A stretch of DNA of 64,000 nt from Chthonomonadaceae bacterium (GTDB taxonomy: Bacteria > Armatimonadota > Chthonomonadetes > Chthonomonadales > Chthonomonadaceae): positions 20,539 to 84,538 of the forward strand of contig JANWZQ010000056.1 in NCBI GenBank assembly GCA_025054835.1, given 5' to 3'. A program made the position numbers and the translations under genes. Positions 26,224 to 34,209 of this stretch are shown here, piece by piece. The notes below the pieces were generated by a model that was not told the DNA's origin, did no database searches, and saw nothing but the letters and a program-made list of their open reading frames with translations. Every line of letters begins with the position of its first letter. Position 1 is the first letter of the stretch.

Positions 26224-26239
26224 GCACAGGCTTACGGCC

Positions 26240-27475
26240 TCAATCGTCGCCACTCAGATCGAAGTTGGAAATCAGAATATCCAGATCGAGCACGTCGATG
26301 GCCCCGTCGGCGTTAAAGTCTGCCCCGAAGTTCGCCAGATATTCGTTGGTGCCGATGGAGACGTCGAAGCCCCGGATGAGACGGTCGAGATCCAGCACAT
26401 CCACGATGTTGGAATAATCGGCGTCGCCGGCCTTGAGCAGAGCAGTCAACCCGTGCACATCGCCGGACGAGGCGTCGATGCCGGTGAGGTTGGTCCCCAG
26501 GTAGCGCAGCCCCCGGATGTTCAGGTCGTAGACGCTGGCAGGCACGTTGATGCGGAACGCGCCATCGGGGCCTACCATGGCGGCTACAGGGTTCATACCA
26601 GACGCATCGGTGGGGCGCAGGTTGAAGTTGATGGCCTGCAGGGGCGCGGTGGGGGCGACGTTCTCCAGCGTCAGCGTGCCGGAGAGGAACACGCCCGGGA
26701 TCGGGATCGGCCCGGCAGTGGGGCCTCCCAGCGCGGCGATCTCGGCGTCCGACATTGCGTAGTTCCGCACCTGCAGGTTATTGATGTAACCCTGTGAGGT
26801 GTAGAGGCCTGTGGGCTCGGTGAAGAGCAGGAACCAGGGCCACGGGTCCAGCGTGCTGTAGAGCGCGAAGCGCCCGTCCCGGGCCGCACCGATGCTCTGC
26901 ACCCAGTTCTGCAGCTGACCATCGATGTAACTGCGGAAGCTGTACGCCTGCGTCAGGTCGACGACCAGCGCGATGCGTTGCCATCGGTCGCGCGCGAGGC
27001 GCAACGGATTGCCCGCGTCCGAGTAGTCTCCGTTGATCCCGAGACCGCCGCTGCGATTGATATACCAGTCTGCGTCGTTGTAGGTGTCGTAGTTGGTGCT
27101 GTAGAGCGCGACCCATCCGTTGGGCGTGTTGTTCGGGTTGCCGGTGTCCGAAGGGAACAGCACGTCCATGATGATTGTGAACTGGTTGGGGTAGTAGCCT
27201 CCTCCGTTACCGGGGATACCGTGGCGTACGATCAGCTTATCGTTGCCGGTCATGGCGGCAAAGTGAGCGACACGCGCCGGCTGTCCGTTGATGAGCGCGT
27301 CCTCGAAGCGCCATGTGCCGTTGACGACCTCCAGCGGCGCACCGATGGTGCCCTCAAAGGTGTCGTCGAAAGTCCAGTTGCCGGTGACGCTCTGTGCCCG
27401 GGCTCCACTGGTCAGTGCAGCAGTCATCGCCGCCAGAGCGCCCAGAAGCGCCATCCATCGTGTGTTGCCTTGCAT
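26240..27475 (-). CDS. secreted LamG-like protein with C-terminal dockerin-like domain
   Basis: The 411-residue product has a signal peptide ending near SGARAQ. Residues 35-240 form a LamG/concanavalin-like jelly roll (WTFDDTFEGTIGAP, WQRIALVVDLTQAY, FRSYIDGQLQNWV). A beta module at about 250-325 is followed by a dockerin-like tail with ADYSNIVDVLDLDRLIRGFD and DFNADGAIDVLDLDILISNF. This tail, together with the beta module, strongly resembles the end of the NHL protein at 9876-11153, although the N-terminal domains differ. The protein is probably exported and surface-bound; a carbohydrate ligand is plausible. Confidence 0.8.
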   Translation of the reverse strand: MQGNTRWMALLGALAAMTAALTSGARAQSVTGNWTFDDTFEGTIGAPLEVVNGTWRFEDALINGQPARVAHFAAMTGNDKLIVRHGIPGNGGGYYPNQFTIIMDVLFPSDTGNPNNTPNGWVALYSTNYDTYNDADWYINRSGGLGINGDYSDAGNPLRLARDRWQRIALVVDLTQAYSFRSYIDGQLQNWVQSIGAARDGRFALYSTLDPWPWFLLFTEPTGLYTSQGYINNLQVRNYAMSDAEIAALGGPTAGPIPIPGVFLSGTLTLENVAPTAPLQAINFNLRPTDASGMNPVAAMVGPDGAFRINVPASVYDLNIRGLRYLGTNLTGIDASSGDVHGLTALLKAGDADYSNIVDVLDLDRLIRGFDVSIGTNEYLANFGADFNADGAIDVLDLDILISNFDLSGDD

Positions 27476-27604
27476 GATTTGTTGCCTCTATCGCGATCGC
27501 GCTGGTAGTAAGGAGGCACACGACAGCGCGCGGAACTGCCGTGTGCCGGGCCCGATGCGGTCATCGCCGCAGGGATATGGAGCCTGCGCCTGCCTCACCG
27601 GCGA

Positions 27605-30199
27605 TCACTCGGGACGCCGGTTCTGTGTGCCTGTTTCGAAGGCGTGCTTGAGGCGCAGGGCCTTCAGGCCGCGTCCATGCGCGCCTGCGAGATGAGCCGG
27701 GTACGGTGCGTTCGGACCCCTGACCGCGTGCCAGAGGATACGGTTCAGGGTATCCTCATCGGCGGCGTCCACGCGGTTCAGAGGAAGTCTCTGGCTCTGC
27801 AGGGCGAGCGCTCGCATCTTCCCTCGCAACGAACGGAGCGGCCGGTTCAACTCATCCAGTGGAACGCGGCTGGGCAGGGCGCGGTATGGACGAAAATCGG
27901 GAGTCATCGTGAAGCAGGCATGCATCAGCGGAGCCAGCGCATCCATCTGATTCATGGGAGGAAGCCCGAGGATCCGCTGGATGGTGTGCAGGACCGATGT
28001 CTGATTATAAAACTGGCTGATGACTGTCCTGCGCCGGGTGTAGGGGCTGATCACCAGACAGATCGAGCGATGTCCATCCACGTGATCGAACCCGTCCTGC
28101 GGGTCATCTTCCACGACAAAAATGCACGTCCGGGGCCAGAACCGGCTGCGCGAGATGCCTTCCACGATGCGCCCCAGCGCCAGATCATTGTCTGCCATCT
28201 GTGCGCGTGGTGTGGGCGCACCGGGAGTCAGACCGGATGTGTGATCGCTCGGCAGGTAGACGATGATCAGATTGGGCCAGTAGCCCCTGCGTCCGTACGC
28301 TTTCAGTTCGCGCAGAAAGACGTCGGCCCGTAACACGTCCGGGATGTTCATGTTCCACCCCGGATACTCGCGACAGGAGTAGCGGCGCAGGTTCTCGATG
28401 CCGATCTTCTGCGTGAACTTGATTTTGCCGGTTCTGTTCACAAAATCGCGGTAGATGGTCAGGAAGTTCGCTCTGGGGACCGGCTCCGCATAATCCATCT
28501 CACCGTAATTGCGGAATGACAGGCCGTGCAACAGCACGTTGTCCCAGAGGAACCCGGAGGAGGAGTAGGTCAGCGGGTCATCTCCGAAGGTGTAGCTGCG
28601 TGTGAAGCCCCCGAACGTTTTTTCCAGATGGTCGGTGACGTTCCCCTCGGTTGCCCAGGAGTGCCCGTCGGCAGAGAGCACGCCGTTGCAGTAGAAGTTG
28701 TCCAGCAGAACGAACTGCTCAGCCAGCGCGTGGTGATTGGGGGTCACATCGCGCCCGAAGATGCAGAGCCCGGGGTCACCGTTGCCCTGTGGCAGGTCCC
28801 CGAAGACCTGATCATACGTGCGATTCTCCTTAATGATGTAGACCACATGTTCGAAGACCGAGGGCTCGCCGGGACGCGCAGGCACCGGAACTGGCTTCCG
28901 GTTGCTCTGCGCGCGTTCCCGGGCCTTCAGGATCTGCGGCACGCGCGCGTCTTCCCGGACCTGCGCTGTCCAGCGTGCCAGAGTAGGCGCGTCCGGCACG
29001 AGCACCCGGTCTACCGTGCCCAGATAGTCGTAAACGTTGCGTTTGCCAGCCTCCTTCGGAGCATTGCGCGAGCCAAGTCCCTTCACGTTGCAGACAAAAA
29101 GGGTCTGCCCATCCGACGTAACAGCGACACCGGAAGGAAACCATCCAGTACCGAAAAATCCTGCGATCCGGCTCTTGCCCCGCGCCGGCAGGCGCAGGAC
29201 AGCCACCGCGTTGTTGCCCCCGTTGGCCACATAGAGCGTCGTGCCGTCCGGTGAAAAAGCGAGCGCATTGGGCATGCTGCCGAAGGGCAACGCGGGATCG
29301 GGACGCACGGATATAGTCTCACGTACCCGCCGTGCGCGCGTTTCGATCAGGGTGACTGTGTCCGAATTGGCGTTAGCCGCTGCAAGCAACGTCCCATCTG
29401 GCGAGAGGGCCAGATCGGAGGGGTGCAGTCCGGTTGGGATCTGCGCTACCTCACGTGCGGATTGCAGGTCGACAACCGATACAGTGCCACTGCTGGCAAC
29501 CCCCCGGTGGTCTACCAGCGTGTCGGTGCCTGCGGACTTCGCGGTGCGCTCCCCGCGCTTCGGACGCCTGCCGCCCCAGTTGGATACCCAGGCCGTTGTG
29601 CCGTCCGGCGAGAGCACCACATCCCATGGAGCCACACCCACGGGGATCTGCCGGATGAGCCGGCCGCTTTCCAGATCCACCTGGCCCAGTGTGTTGTTGA
29701 TGGAGAGGCAAACGTAAAGCGTTTTCCCGTCAGGAGAAAGTGTCAGGCCGCAGGGGTGGGCGTTCCCTTTGCCTCCGGGACCGGGCAACGTGATCCGGCG
29801 TTCCCAGCGGAGCGCTCCTTCCGGTGTCACCTGAGCCTCGTATAGCAGGTTCTGGGCCGTGGTTGCATAGACGCGTGAACCATCCGGTGCGACCAGGATC
29901 CCGTGCATGGACCCGCCTCCGGCCGGAAAGCGCAGCTCCTGCCGGATCTTCCATCCGGGCACGTCTACCATCACCAGGCCACGATCGTCCTTGAGATACA
30001 GTGTCTGCTGGTCCGGCGAGAGCATCAGATCGGTAGGTCTGCCCCCCCAGCCGAGCGACTGTCCGACGGGACGTAGCAGCTGGTAGCTCGGCGTCAGAGT
30101 AGCGCCCTGACCGGTCTCACCGACCGGGGTAGTGTCCTGTGCTGGCGCGGGCGTTGTCAGCAGCAAAACGGGAAAGAGAAGCCCGAAGATCCTTGTCAC
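27605..30199 (-). CDS. secreted YVTN beta-propeller / phosphoesterase family protein
   Basis: The 864-residue product begins at a GTG and has a signal peptide ending near APAQDT. Residues 40-400 are YVTN-type propeller blades with repeats such as LTLSPDGKTLYVCLSINN and LALSPDGTLLAAANANS. The second half has the phosphoesterase family (PF04185) pattern: VVYIIKENRTYDQVFGD, FVLLDNFYCNG, ADGHSWATEGNVTDH, and later FVVEDDPQDGFDHVDGHRS, matching the metal site seen in phospholipase C and acid phosphatase relatives. It probably hydrolyses phosphate esters outside the cytoplasm. It lies 98 bp downstream of two prepilin-like genes. Confidence 0.85.
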   Translation of the reverse strand: MTRIFGLLFPVLLLTTPAPAQDTTPVGETGQGATLTPSYQLLRPVGQSLGWGGRPTDLMLSPDQQTLYLKDDRGLVMVDVPGWKIRQELRFPAGGGSMHGILVAPDGSRVYATTAQNLLYEAQVTPEGALRWERRITLPGPGGKGNAHPCGLTLSPDGKTLYVCLSINNTLGQVDLESGRLIRQIPVGVAPWDVVLSPDGTTAWVSNWGGRRPKRGERTAKSAGTDTLVDHRGVASSGTVSVVDLQSAREVAQIPTGLHPSDLALSPDGTLLAAANANSDTVTLIETRARRVRETISVRPDPALPFGSMPNALAFSPDGTTLYVANGGNNAVAVLRLPARGKSRIAGFFGTGWFPSGVAVTSDGQTLFVCNVKGLGSRNAPKEAGKRNVYDYLGTVDRVLVPDAPTLARWTAQVREDARVPQILKARERAQSNRKPVPVPARPGEPSVFEHVVYIIKENRTYDQVFGDLPQGNGDPGLCIFGRDVTPNHHALAEQFVLLDNFYCNGVLSADGHSWATEGNVTDHLEKTFGGFTRSYTFGDDPLTYSSSGFLWDNVLLHGLSFRNYGEMDYAEPVPRANFLTIYRDFVNRTGKIKFTQKIGIENLRRYSCREYPGWNMNIPDVLRADVFLRELKAYGRRGYWPNLIIVYLPSDHTSGLTPGAPTPRAQMADNDLALGRIVEGISRSRFWPRTCIFVVEDDPQDGFDHVDGHRSICLVISPYTRRRTVISQFYNQTSVLHTIQRILGLPPMNQMDALAPLMHACFTMTPDFRPYRALPSRVPLDELNRPLRSLRGKMRALALQSQRLPLNRVDAADEDTLNRILWHAVRGPNAPYPAHLAGAHGRGLKALRLKHAFETGTQNRRPE

Positions 30200-30222
30200 A
30201 ATGCGTTATCCTGTCAGGGCAT

Positions 30223-30259
30223 GAGACAGCACGCCCGCTCAGAGGTGGCGTGCTGTCTC
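30223..30259 (-). repeat. GC-rich hairpin after a prepilin-like gene
   Basis: Thirteen-bp perfect arms GAGACAGCACGCC and GGCGTGCTGTCTC with an 11-base loop lie 39 bp downstream of the prepilin-like gene and just ahead of the phosphoesterase gene. There is no T tract, so this may stabilise or partly terminate the message. Confidence 0.55.
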
Positions 30260-30297
30260 CCACGGCATTGCGTGCATGCACAACAGGAAGTGCCGAG

Positions 30298-31155
30298 CTA
30301 GAATACTCGCAACCCGCCAGTGCCGTTGGGATAGTAGGGATACATCCACATGCCCCGGCTGGCCCAGATCTGAATGTTTCGTCGCTGCCCGGCAGAGTCC
30401 TGCTCTCGCATTTCGAACCACTTGGCATGTCCGTCGGCGAAGGCCAGGTTGTCGCCATTCTTGTGGCGCAGTCGCGGGCGGATCTTGTTGTAGAAGTCGG
30501 GCAGCTCGATGGTCACATACACGCATCCCCAGGTTGCGCCGTAGGGGGGCACAGATCCGGAGTGGAAGTGCGTGATGACATTAGCCGGTTGCGCAAGCGC
30601 AGCCTGGGTGAGCGGCGCCCCGAAGGTGGTGCCATCGGGTACACGATAGTAGTCCCCGAAGGGATACGAGTCATCGGCGCCGAGCCAGTAGTTGTAGGCG
30701 TAGTGATTGGTCATGCGCTGCCCGTTGAAGGGAGTACACTCCCCGCCACCATTGAACGTGCGGTCCATGGAGGGGCACTGGAAGAGGTCACGGTTCCTGA
30801 TGTAGGGCAGGAGGTTAAGCGACCAGCCGTTGACCGGCTTCTCGGCGGTGACCCGGGTGACCGGATCGGTCGTGGTGCGGGTCATCTGGTCCGGGCGCAG
30901 GCCGGGCACCCACGGCTTCTCTGCAGTTCCCCCAACCGGGACAAAGGTCTCGTCGTAGTCCTGCAGATACATCATGGTGGCGGTACCGATCTGCTTGAGG
31001 TTAGAGAGGCAGGTCGTCTGCCGTGCGGACTCGCGGGCCTGCGCGAACACGGGGAAGAGAATTGCGGCCAGGATCGCGATAATGGCGATCACAACGAGCA
31101 GTTCGATAAGTGTGAACGCGGCACGTGCCCGGAGAGGCGTGTGATTCGTTTGCAT
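30298..31155 (-). CDS. prepilin-like protein with H-X9-DG tail
   Basis: The 285-residue protein starts with a class III prepilin signal ([20 protein letters not shown]), processed by a prepilin peptidase before the F, and continues with an N-terminal helix, [20 protein letters not shown]. The C-terminal part ends with [20 protein letters not shown], the H-X9-DG motif of DUF1559-type prepilin-like proteins common in Planctomycetota and Armatimonadota. The ATG at 31155 with CAGGAGG upstream is preferred over the frame's earlier start at 31188. It is the second of a tandem pair. The pilin-like assembly it enters is unknown. Confidence 0.88.
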   Translation of the reverse strand: MQTNHTPLRARAAFTLIELLVVIAIIAILAAILFPVFAQARESARQTTCLSNLKQIGTATMMYLQDYDETFVPVGGTAEKPWVPGLRPDQMTRTTTDPVTRVTAEKPVNGWSLNLLPYIRNRDLFQCPSMDRTFNGGGECTPFNGQRMTNHYAYNYWLGADDSYPFGDYYRVPDGTTFGAPLTQAALAQPANVITHFHSGSVPPYGATWGCVYVTIELPDFYNKIRPRLRHKNGDNLAFADGHAKWFEMREQDSAGQRRNIQIWASRGMWMYPYYPNGTGGLRVF

Positions 31156-31198
31156 GAATTCCTCCTGAGAAATGTACAGCAGTGACATGGTGATGGGC

Positions 31199-31231
31199 GC
31201 TCACAGCAACGCAGGGCGCGTTGCTGTGAGC
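31199..31231 (-). repeat. GC-rich hairpin between two prepilin-like genes
   Basis: Fourteen-bp perfect arms GCTCACAGCAACGC and GCGTTGCTGTGAGC enclose AGGGC. It lies 17 bp downstream of the first prepilin-like gene and has no T tract. The similar position to 30223-30259 suggests an RNA stability or differential expression role. Confidence 0.55.
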
Positions 31232-31247
31232 GGGGAGCGTGAAGCGA

Positions 31248-32123
31248 TCAGTCCTCTTCGATTGTGAAGCGGAACATGATGTTGTTGAACCCGGCAACAG
31301 TGCGCGTGGCACCCAGTTGCTCCAGCCGGGTCGCCTTGGCATGTCCATCGCACCAGACCACGTTGGTCAGCTTCATGTGCCGTCCCAGAATGGCGCCGTT
31401 GTTGCGACGATTTAGCAGGGCCGGGAACGGGAAGGTCTCATTCGGCGTGGTTGGCTGCGGGTCCATCGGGTCGCGGCGATAGAAGTCGGCACTCTGCCCG
31501 TATCCCTGTGTTTCACAGATCAGTGCGGTATCCGCCGGCTGCGCTACTGCGGCAAGGGGGACGTTGTTCGGGGGCGTGAACGGATCGCCCTCAGCATAGT
31601 ACATGTTGTTGATCGCGTAGCTCCCGAAACGTCGGCCCACATTGGTCGAACCATCGGGCGCGCCGCAGTCCGCCTCACGGAACACCTGCGACCCGTCCGG
31701 CGAGTAGGGCTGGTACACGTAGCGTTTGTTGCCAGCAAGAGTGTGTGCCTCACCGGTCACGAGGCGCCCGGAGATAGCCGAGAAGGGGTCGCTCGGGCAG
31801 TTAAACAGCTGCACGTTCTTGACATAGGGCTGGATGACATCCATCCACCGCGGGGTGGAACAGTTGACGAAGTGCGGCCCTTCCAGCACACGTGGCGGGT
31901 CGGCGTAGGCATTGCGGGGCAGCATCTCGTCGTAATCCTGCGTGTACATGTATACGGCGGTGCCGATCTGCTTGACGTTAGAGAGGCAGGACGCCTGTCG
32001 CGCTTTCTCCCGCGCCTGCGCGAATACGGGGAACAGGATGGCGGCCAGGATCGCAATAATCGCAATGACGACCAGAAGCTCAATCAATGTGAACGCGCGT
32101 CGGAGATGTGGAACTCTGTGCAT
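31248..32123 (-). CDS. prepilin-like protein with H-X9-DG tail
   Basis: The 291-residue product has the prepilin signal [19 protein letters not shown] and [20 protein letters not shown], then a DUF1559-like globular part and near the C-terminus [19 protein letters not shown] (H-X9-DG). AAAGGAGG lies before the ATG at 32123. The Pho-box-like promoter at 32241-32295 is about 120 bp upstream. The second prepilin-like gene follows 92 bp later and the phosphoesterase after that, so the three probably share this promoter at least in part. Confidence 0.88.
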   Translation of the reverse strand: MHRVPHLRRAFTLIELLVVIAIIAILAAILFPVFAQAREKARQASCLSNVKQIGTAVYMYTQDYDEMLPRNAYADPPRVLEGPHFVNCSTPRWMDVIQPYVKNVQLFNCPSDPFSAISGRLVTGEAHTLAGNKRYVYQPYSPDGSQVFREADCGAPDGSTNVGRRFGSYAINNMYYAEGDPFTPPNNVPLAAVAQPADTALICETQGYGQSADFYRRDPMDPQPTTPNETFPFPALLNRRNNGAILGRHMKLTNVVWCDGHAKATRLEQLGATRTVAGFNNIMFRFTIEED

Positions 32124-32240
32124 GTGAGGTCCTCCTTTTCTTCACACGTTGCCTCTGCTGCGGTAGGGGCAACTCTCATCCAGACAAGCGCATGCCTGTA
32201 TATGCGGGATCTGCCAGATGCAACGGCAGAATCTTCTGCG

Positions 32241-32295
32241 ATTATACTGCGGCTCTGTTTAAGAGATTATTAAAGACCTGTTAAATTAAGGTTAA
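32241..32295 (-). promoter_or_regulatory. Pho-box-like promoter, four TTAA cores at 11-bp period
   Basis: On the minus strand four TTAA cores, at plus-strand positions 32292, 32281, 32270 and 32259, are each 11 bp apart. Reading toward the gene they lie in ATTAACC, TTTAACA, TTTAATA and CTTAAAC contexts. Sixteen bases after the last core begins a perfect TATAAT (32246-32241). No TTGACA -35 element is present, so the repeats replace it. This is the layout of PhoB/PhoP boxes. The promoter drives the prepilin-like gene at 32123. Confidence 0.65.
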
Positions 32296-32332
32296 TTTGC
32301 AGTGCGTGGGATACGGGCGCGATCCTGCAGGG

Positions 32333-33430
32333 TCAAAACTCTGACAGGCGCGCGGTACCGACCTCAGTACCGTCCGGGCGGACACGCAGGGAGCCAAAAC
32401 GCAGGATACATGCCGCTGCCGGAGCGCGCACCGGGGTGACGATACCCAGAGTGCGCCGCCGGAAGTCAAGAGCCTCCAGACAGCCGATCCCGAGCAACTT
32501 GCCACTGGAGCTCTCCAGCCCGATCAGCAGATGGTGCAGTTGCGGAGCTGTGGTGATGCAGAAGGACTGCGCGTGCAACTCCTTCTGAACGATGCTCAAC
32601 GCGGGCAGTTGCGGGGACACCGGAGAGCCGACCATCAAACCGAGTTGCTGGCCACAGAGTTCGGCGTAATACACCCGGATCTGTGGGGCGAGAACCTGTC
32701 GTACGAAAGCGAGTTGATGCGCTGCCAGTGGGGTTCCACTGCCAAGCCACAGGCCACAGCAGGCAACCGCATCGAAAGAGTAGGTGTGCATGCGGGCATT
32801 CTGGAGGTAGGCTGCAAAGCGCATGACCCGCCGTTGCGCACGATATGCAGGGGGCTTTCTACTCAGGACATCCGGGATGGGAGGAGCGAAGATGTGGTAA
32901 CCGGTGTAGTGCCGGAATGGCGCGAGAACGGGTTCCAGCTCGCTATTGCGTTGCAGTGCCACGATCGTACAGGGGCCGAGCAGCTCCAGACAGGCCTGAT
33001 GTAGCCGGAGCGCGCCCCGGCCATGTATGTAGCCCGGAGTGTCCACTATCAGCGGAGATCCCGGTTGTTCGCGCACCGCCTGCCGGTACAGGCGATGCAG
33101 GGCGCACACGTACTCCAGCGTATGCCCTCTGGGGCTGGCACTGCCGACGAATGCGAGTGCGTGCGGCGAGAGATCCGACAGGGCCAGAACGGGCGTCTGC
33201 GTGTATGCCAGCCCGATGCAGGTTGGAGGTCCGATCTCCGACTGCCCGATGTCGGCGTCCAGAACGCCGACGCGGTATCCGGCCTCTGTCCAGTAACGGA
33301 TCAACAGACGCGTGAAAGTCGTCTTGCCGGTATCTGTGTCGCCGAGCAGCACGACGGTGCCGGGCGCTCTGGCCAGTTCCTCCAGAGCTTCCCGCCAGAG
33401 AGCGTAGTCGTTTTCCAGAGGGGTGGTCAT
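32333..33430 (-). CDS. Clp1/Grc3-type polynucleotide 5'-hydroxyl kinase-like protein
   Basis: The 365-residue protein has Walker A GDTDTGKTT at residues 30-38 and the family hallmark LDADIGQSEIGPPTCIGLA, followed by SPRGHTLEYVCALHRL and LIVDTPGYIHGRG. These match the CLP1_P domain of Clp1/Grc3 RNA kinases, which phosphorylate 5'-hydroxyl ends of RNA. The C-terminal 150 residues correspond to the domain that follows the kinase in archaeal homologues. Activity is inferred from family; it could also act on DNA or be a chaperone-like ATPase. Its start ATG overlaps the upstream LmeA-like stop by one base (TGATG). Confidence 0.8.
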   Translation of the reverse strand: MTTPLENDYALWREALEELARAPGTVVLLGDTDTGKTTFTRLLIRYWTEAGYRVGVLDADIGQSEIGPPTCIGLAYTQTPVLALSDLSPHALAFVGSASPRGHTLEYVCALHRLYRQAVREQPGSPLIVDTPGYIHGRGALRLHQACLELLGPCTIVALQRNSELEPVLAPFRHYTGYHIFAPPIPDVLSRKPPAYRAQRRVMRFAAYLQNARMHTYSFDAVACCGLWLGSGTPLAAHQLAFVRQVLAPQIRVYYAELCGQQLGLMVGSPVSPQLPALSIVQKELHAQSFCITTAPQLHHLLIGLESSSGKLLGIGCLEALDFRRRTLGIVTPVRAPAAACILRFGSLRVRPDGTEVGTARLSEF

Positions 33431-34182
33431 CAGAGCGCGTCCGCGGTTCGCCGGTAGGTTACATCGGCCCGCTGGATCACTGCGCTCACATCCGCCTCGC
33501 CCGAAAGCGTGATCCTGTCGGGTTCCGTCCGGATCGCGCGTAGCGTGACCGGGAAAGGCAGGTTGTTCAGGTCGAGGCCGGTTTCAAAGCGGGACTTCAA
33601 AAAGTCCAGGGGGGGCCCCCAGATCGGGATACCGATAAAGGTCATGCGTTGCGGGTCGATGGCAATGCGCCGTGGACCGGCAATCACCAGGGGCCCGGTG
33701 AGCGAGAAGGGCACACCGACACCGAGAGCGACCCGTTCGGCAGCGAGGGTTACGCTGTTCCCGGTATGAATGGTGACGCGGGGACGACGCAGGTTCTCGG
33801 CCAGAGCGGTCTCACCGGCCAGGTACTCGTCAATGTTGGGTTTGCTGACCGTGGCCACAAAGCGCGCCGCACGGATCTCCCGAACTTTCTGGCTGCGTGT
33901 GTCGACGCGAACGTCCTGCAGGTCCAGTTGCAGGCGGTCCAGCACGAGCCCGTTCGTGATCTGCACCTGATGTCCGTCAATCTCCACTCGCGACAGGCGC
34001 CCGCCGAGCGTGCGGCTCCACGCGTTGTGGACGCGCACGTCGTACTGCCTGGCCGGGCCAATCAGGTCTGGCAGGACGCGGCGGATCTGTCGTTCCGCAG
34101 CGCGGTTCACGGGCCGGTCGCATCCGGTCAGGGCCAGCAGGAACATCAGCGTACCTGCCACCCGGCAGGCGTCTTGCATCAT
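33430..34182 (-). CDS. LmeA/DUF2993-like lipoprotein
   Basis: The 250-residue product has a lipoprotein signal with LMFLLALTGC and an extended beta-rich body: GGRLSRVEIDGHQVQI, LQLDLQDVRVDTRSQ and ISLSGEADV-like segments. These match the LmeA family (DUF2993), phospholipid-binding proteins involved in mannan elongation in actinobacteria and found as orphan envelope proteins elsewhere. The ATG at 34182 with GGAG upstream is preferred. The gene is coupled with the kinase gene; the shared role is not evident. Confidence 0.75.
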   Translation of the reverse strand: MMQDACRVAGTLMFLLALTGCDRPVNRAAERQIRRVLPDLIGPARQYDVRVHNAWSRTLGGRLSRVEIDGHQVQITNGLVLDRLQLDLQDVRVDTRSQKVREIRAARFVATVSKPNIDEYLAGETALAENLRRPRVTIHTGNSVTLAAERVALGVGVPFSLTGPLVIAGPRRIAIDPQRMTFIGIPIWGPPLDFLKSRFETGLDLNNLPFPVTLRAIRTEPDRITLSGEADVSAVIQRADVTYRRTADAL

Positions 34183-34209
34183 CCACACACTCCACACGGT
34201 AGGTCAGTG

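Noticed and set aside
31189..31247. A separate promoter for the second prepilin-like gene
   Set aside because: The gap contains only the hairpin and the ribosome-binding site; no TATAAT or array is present.
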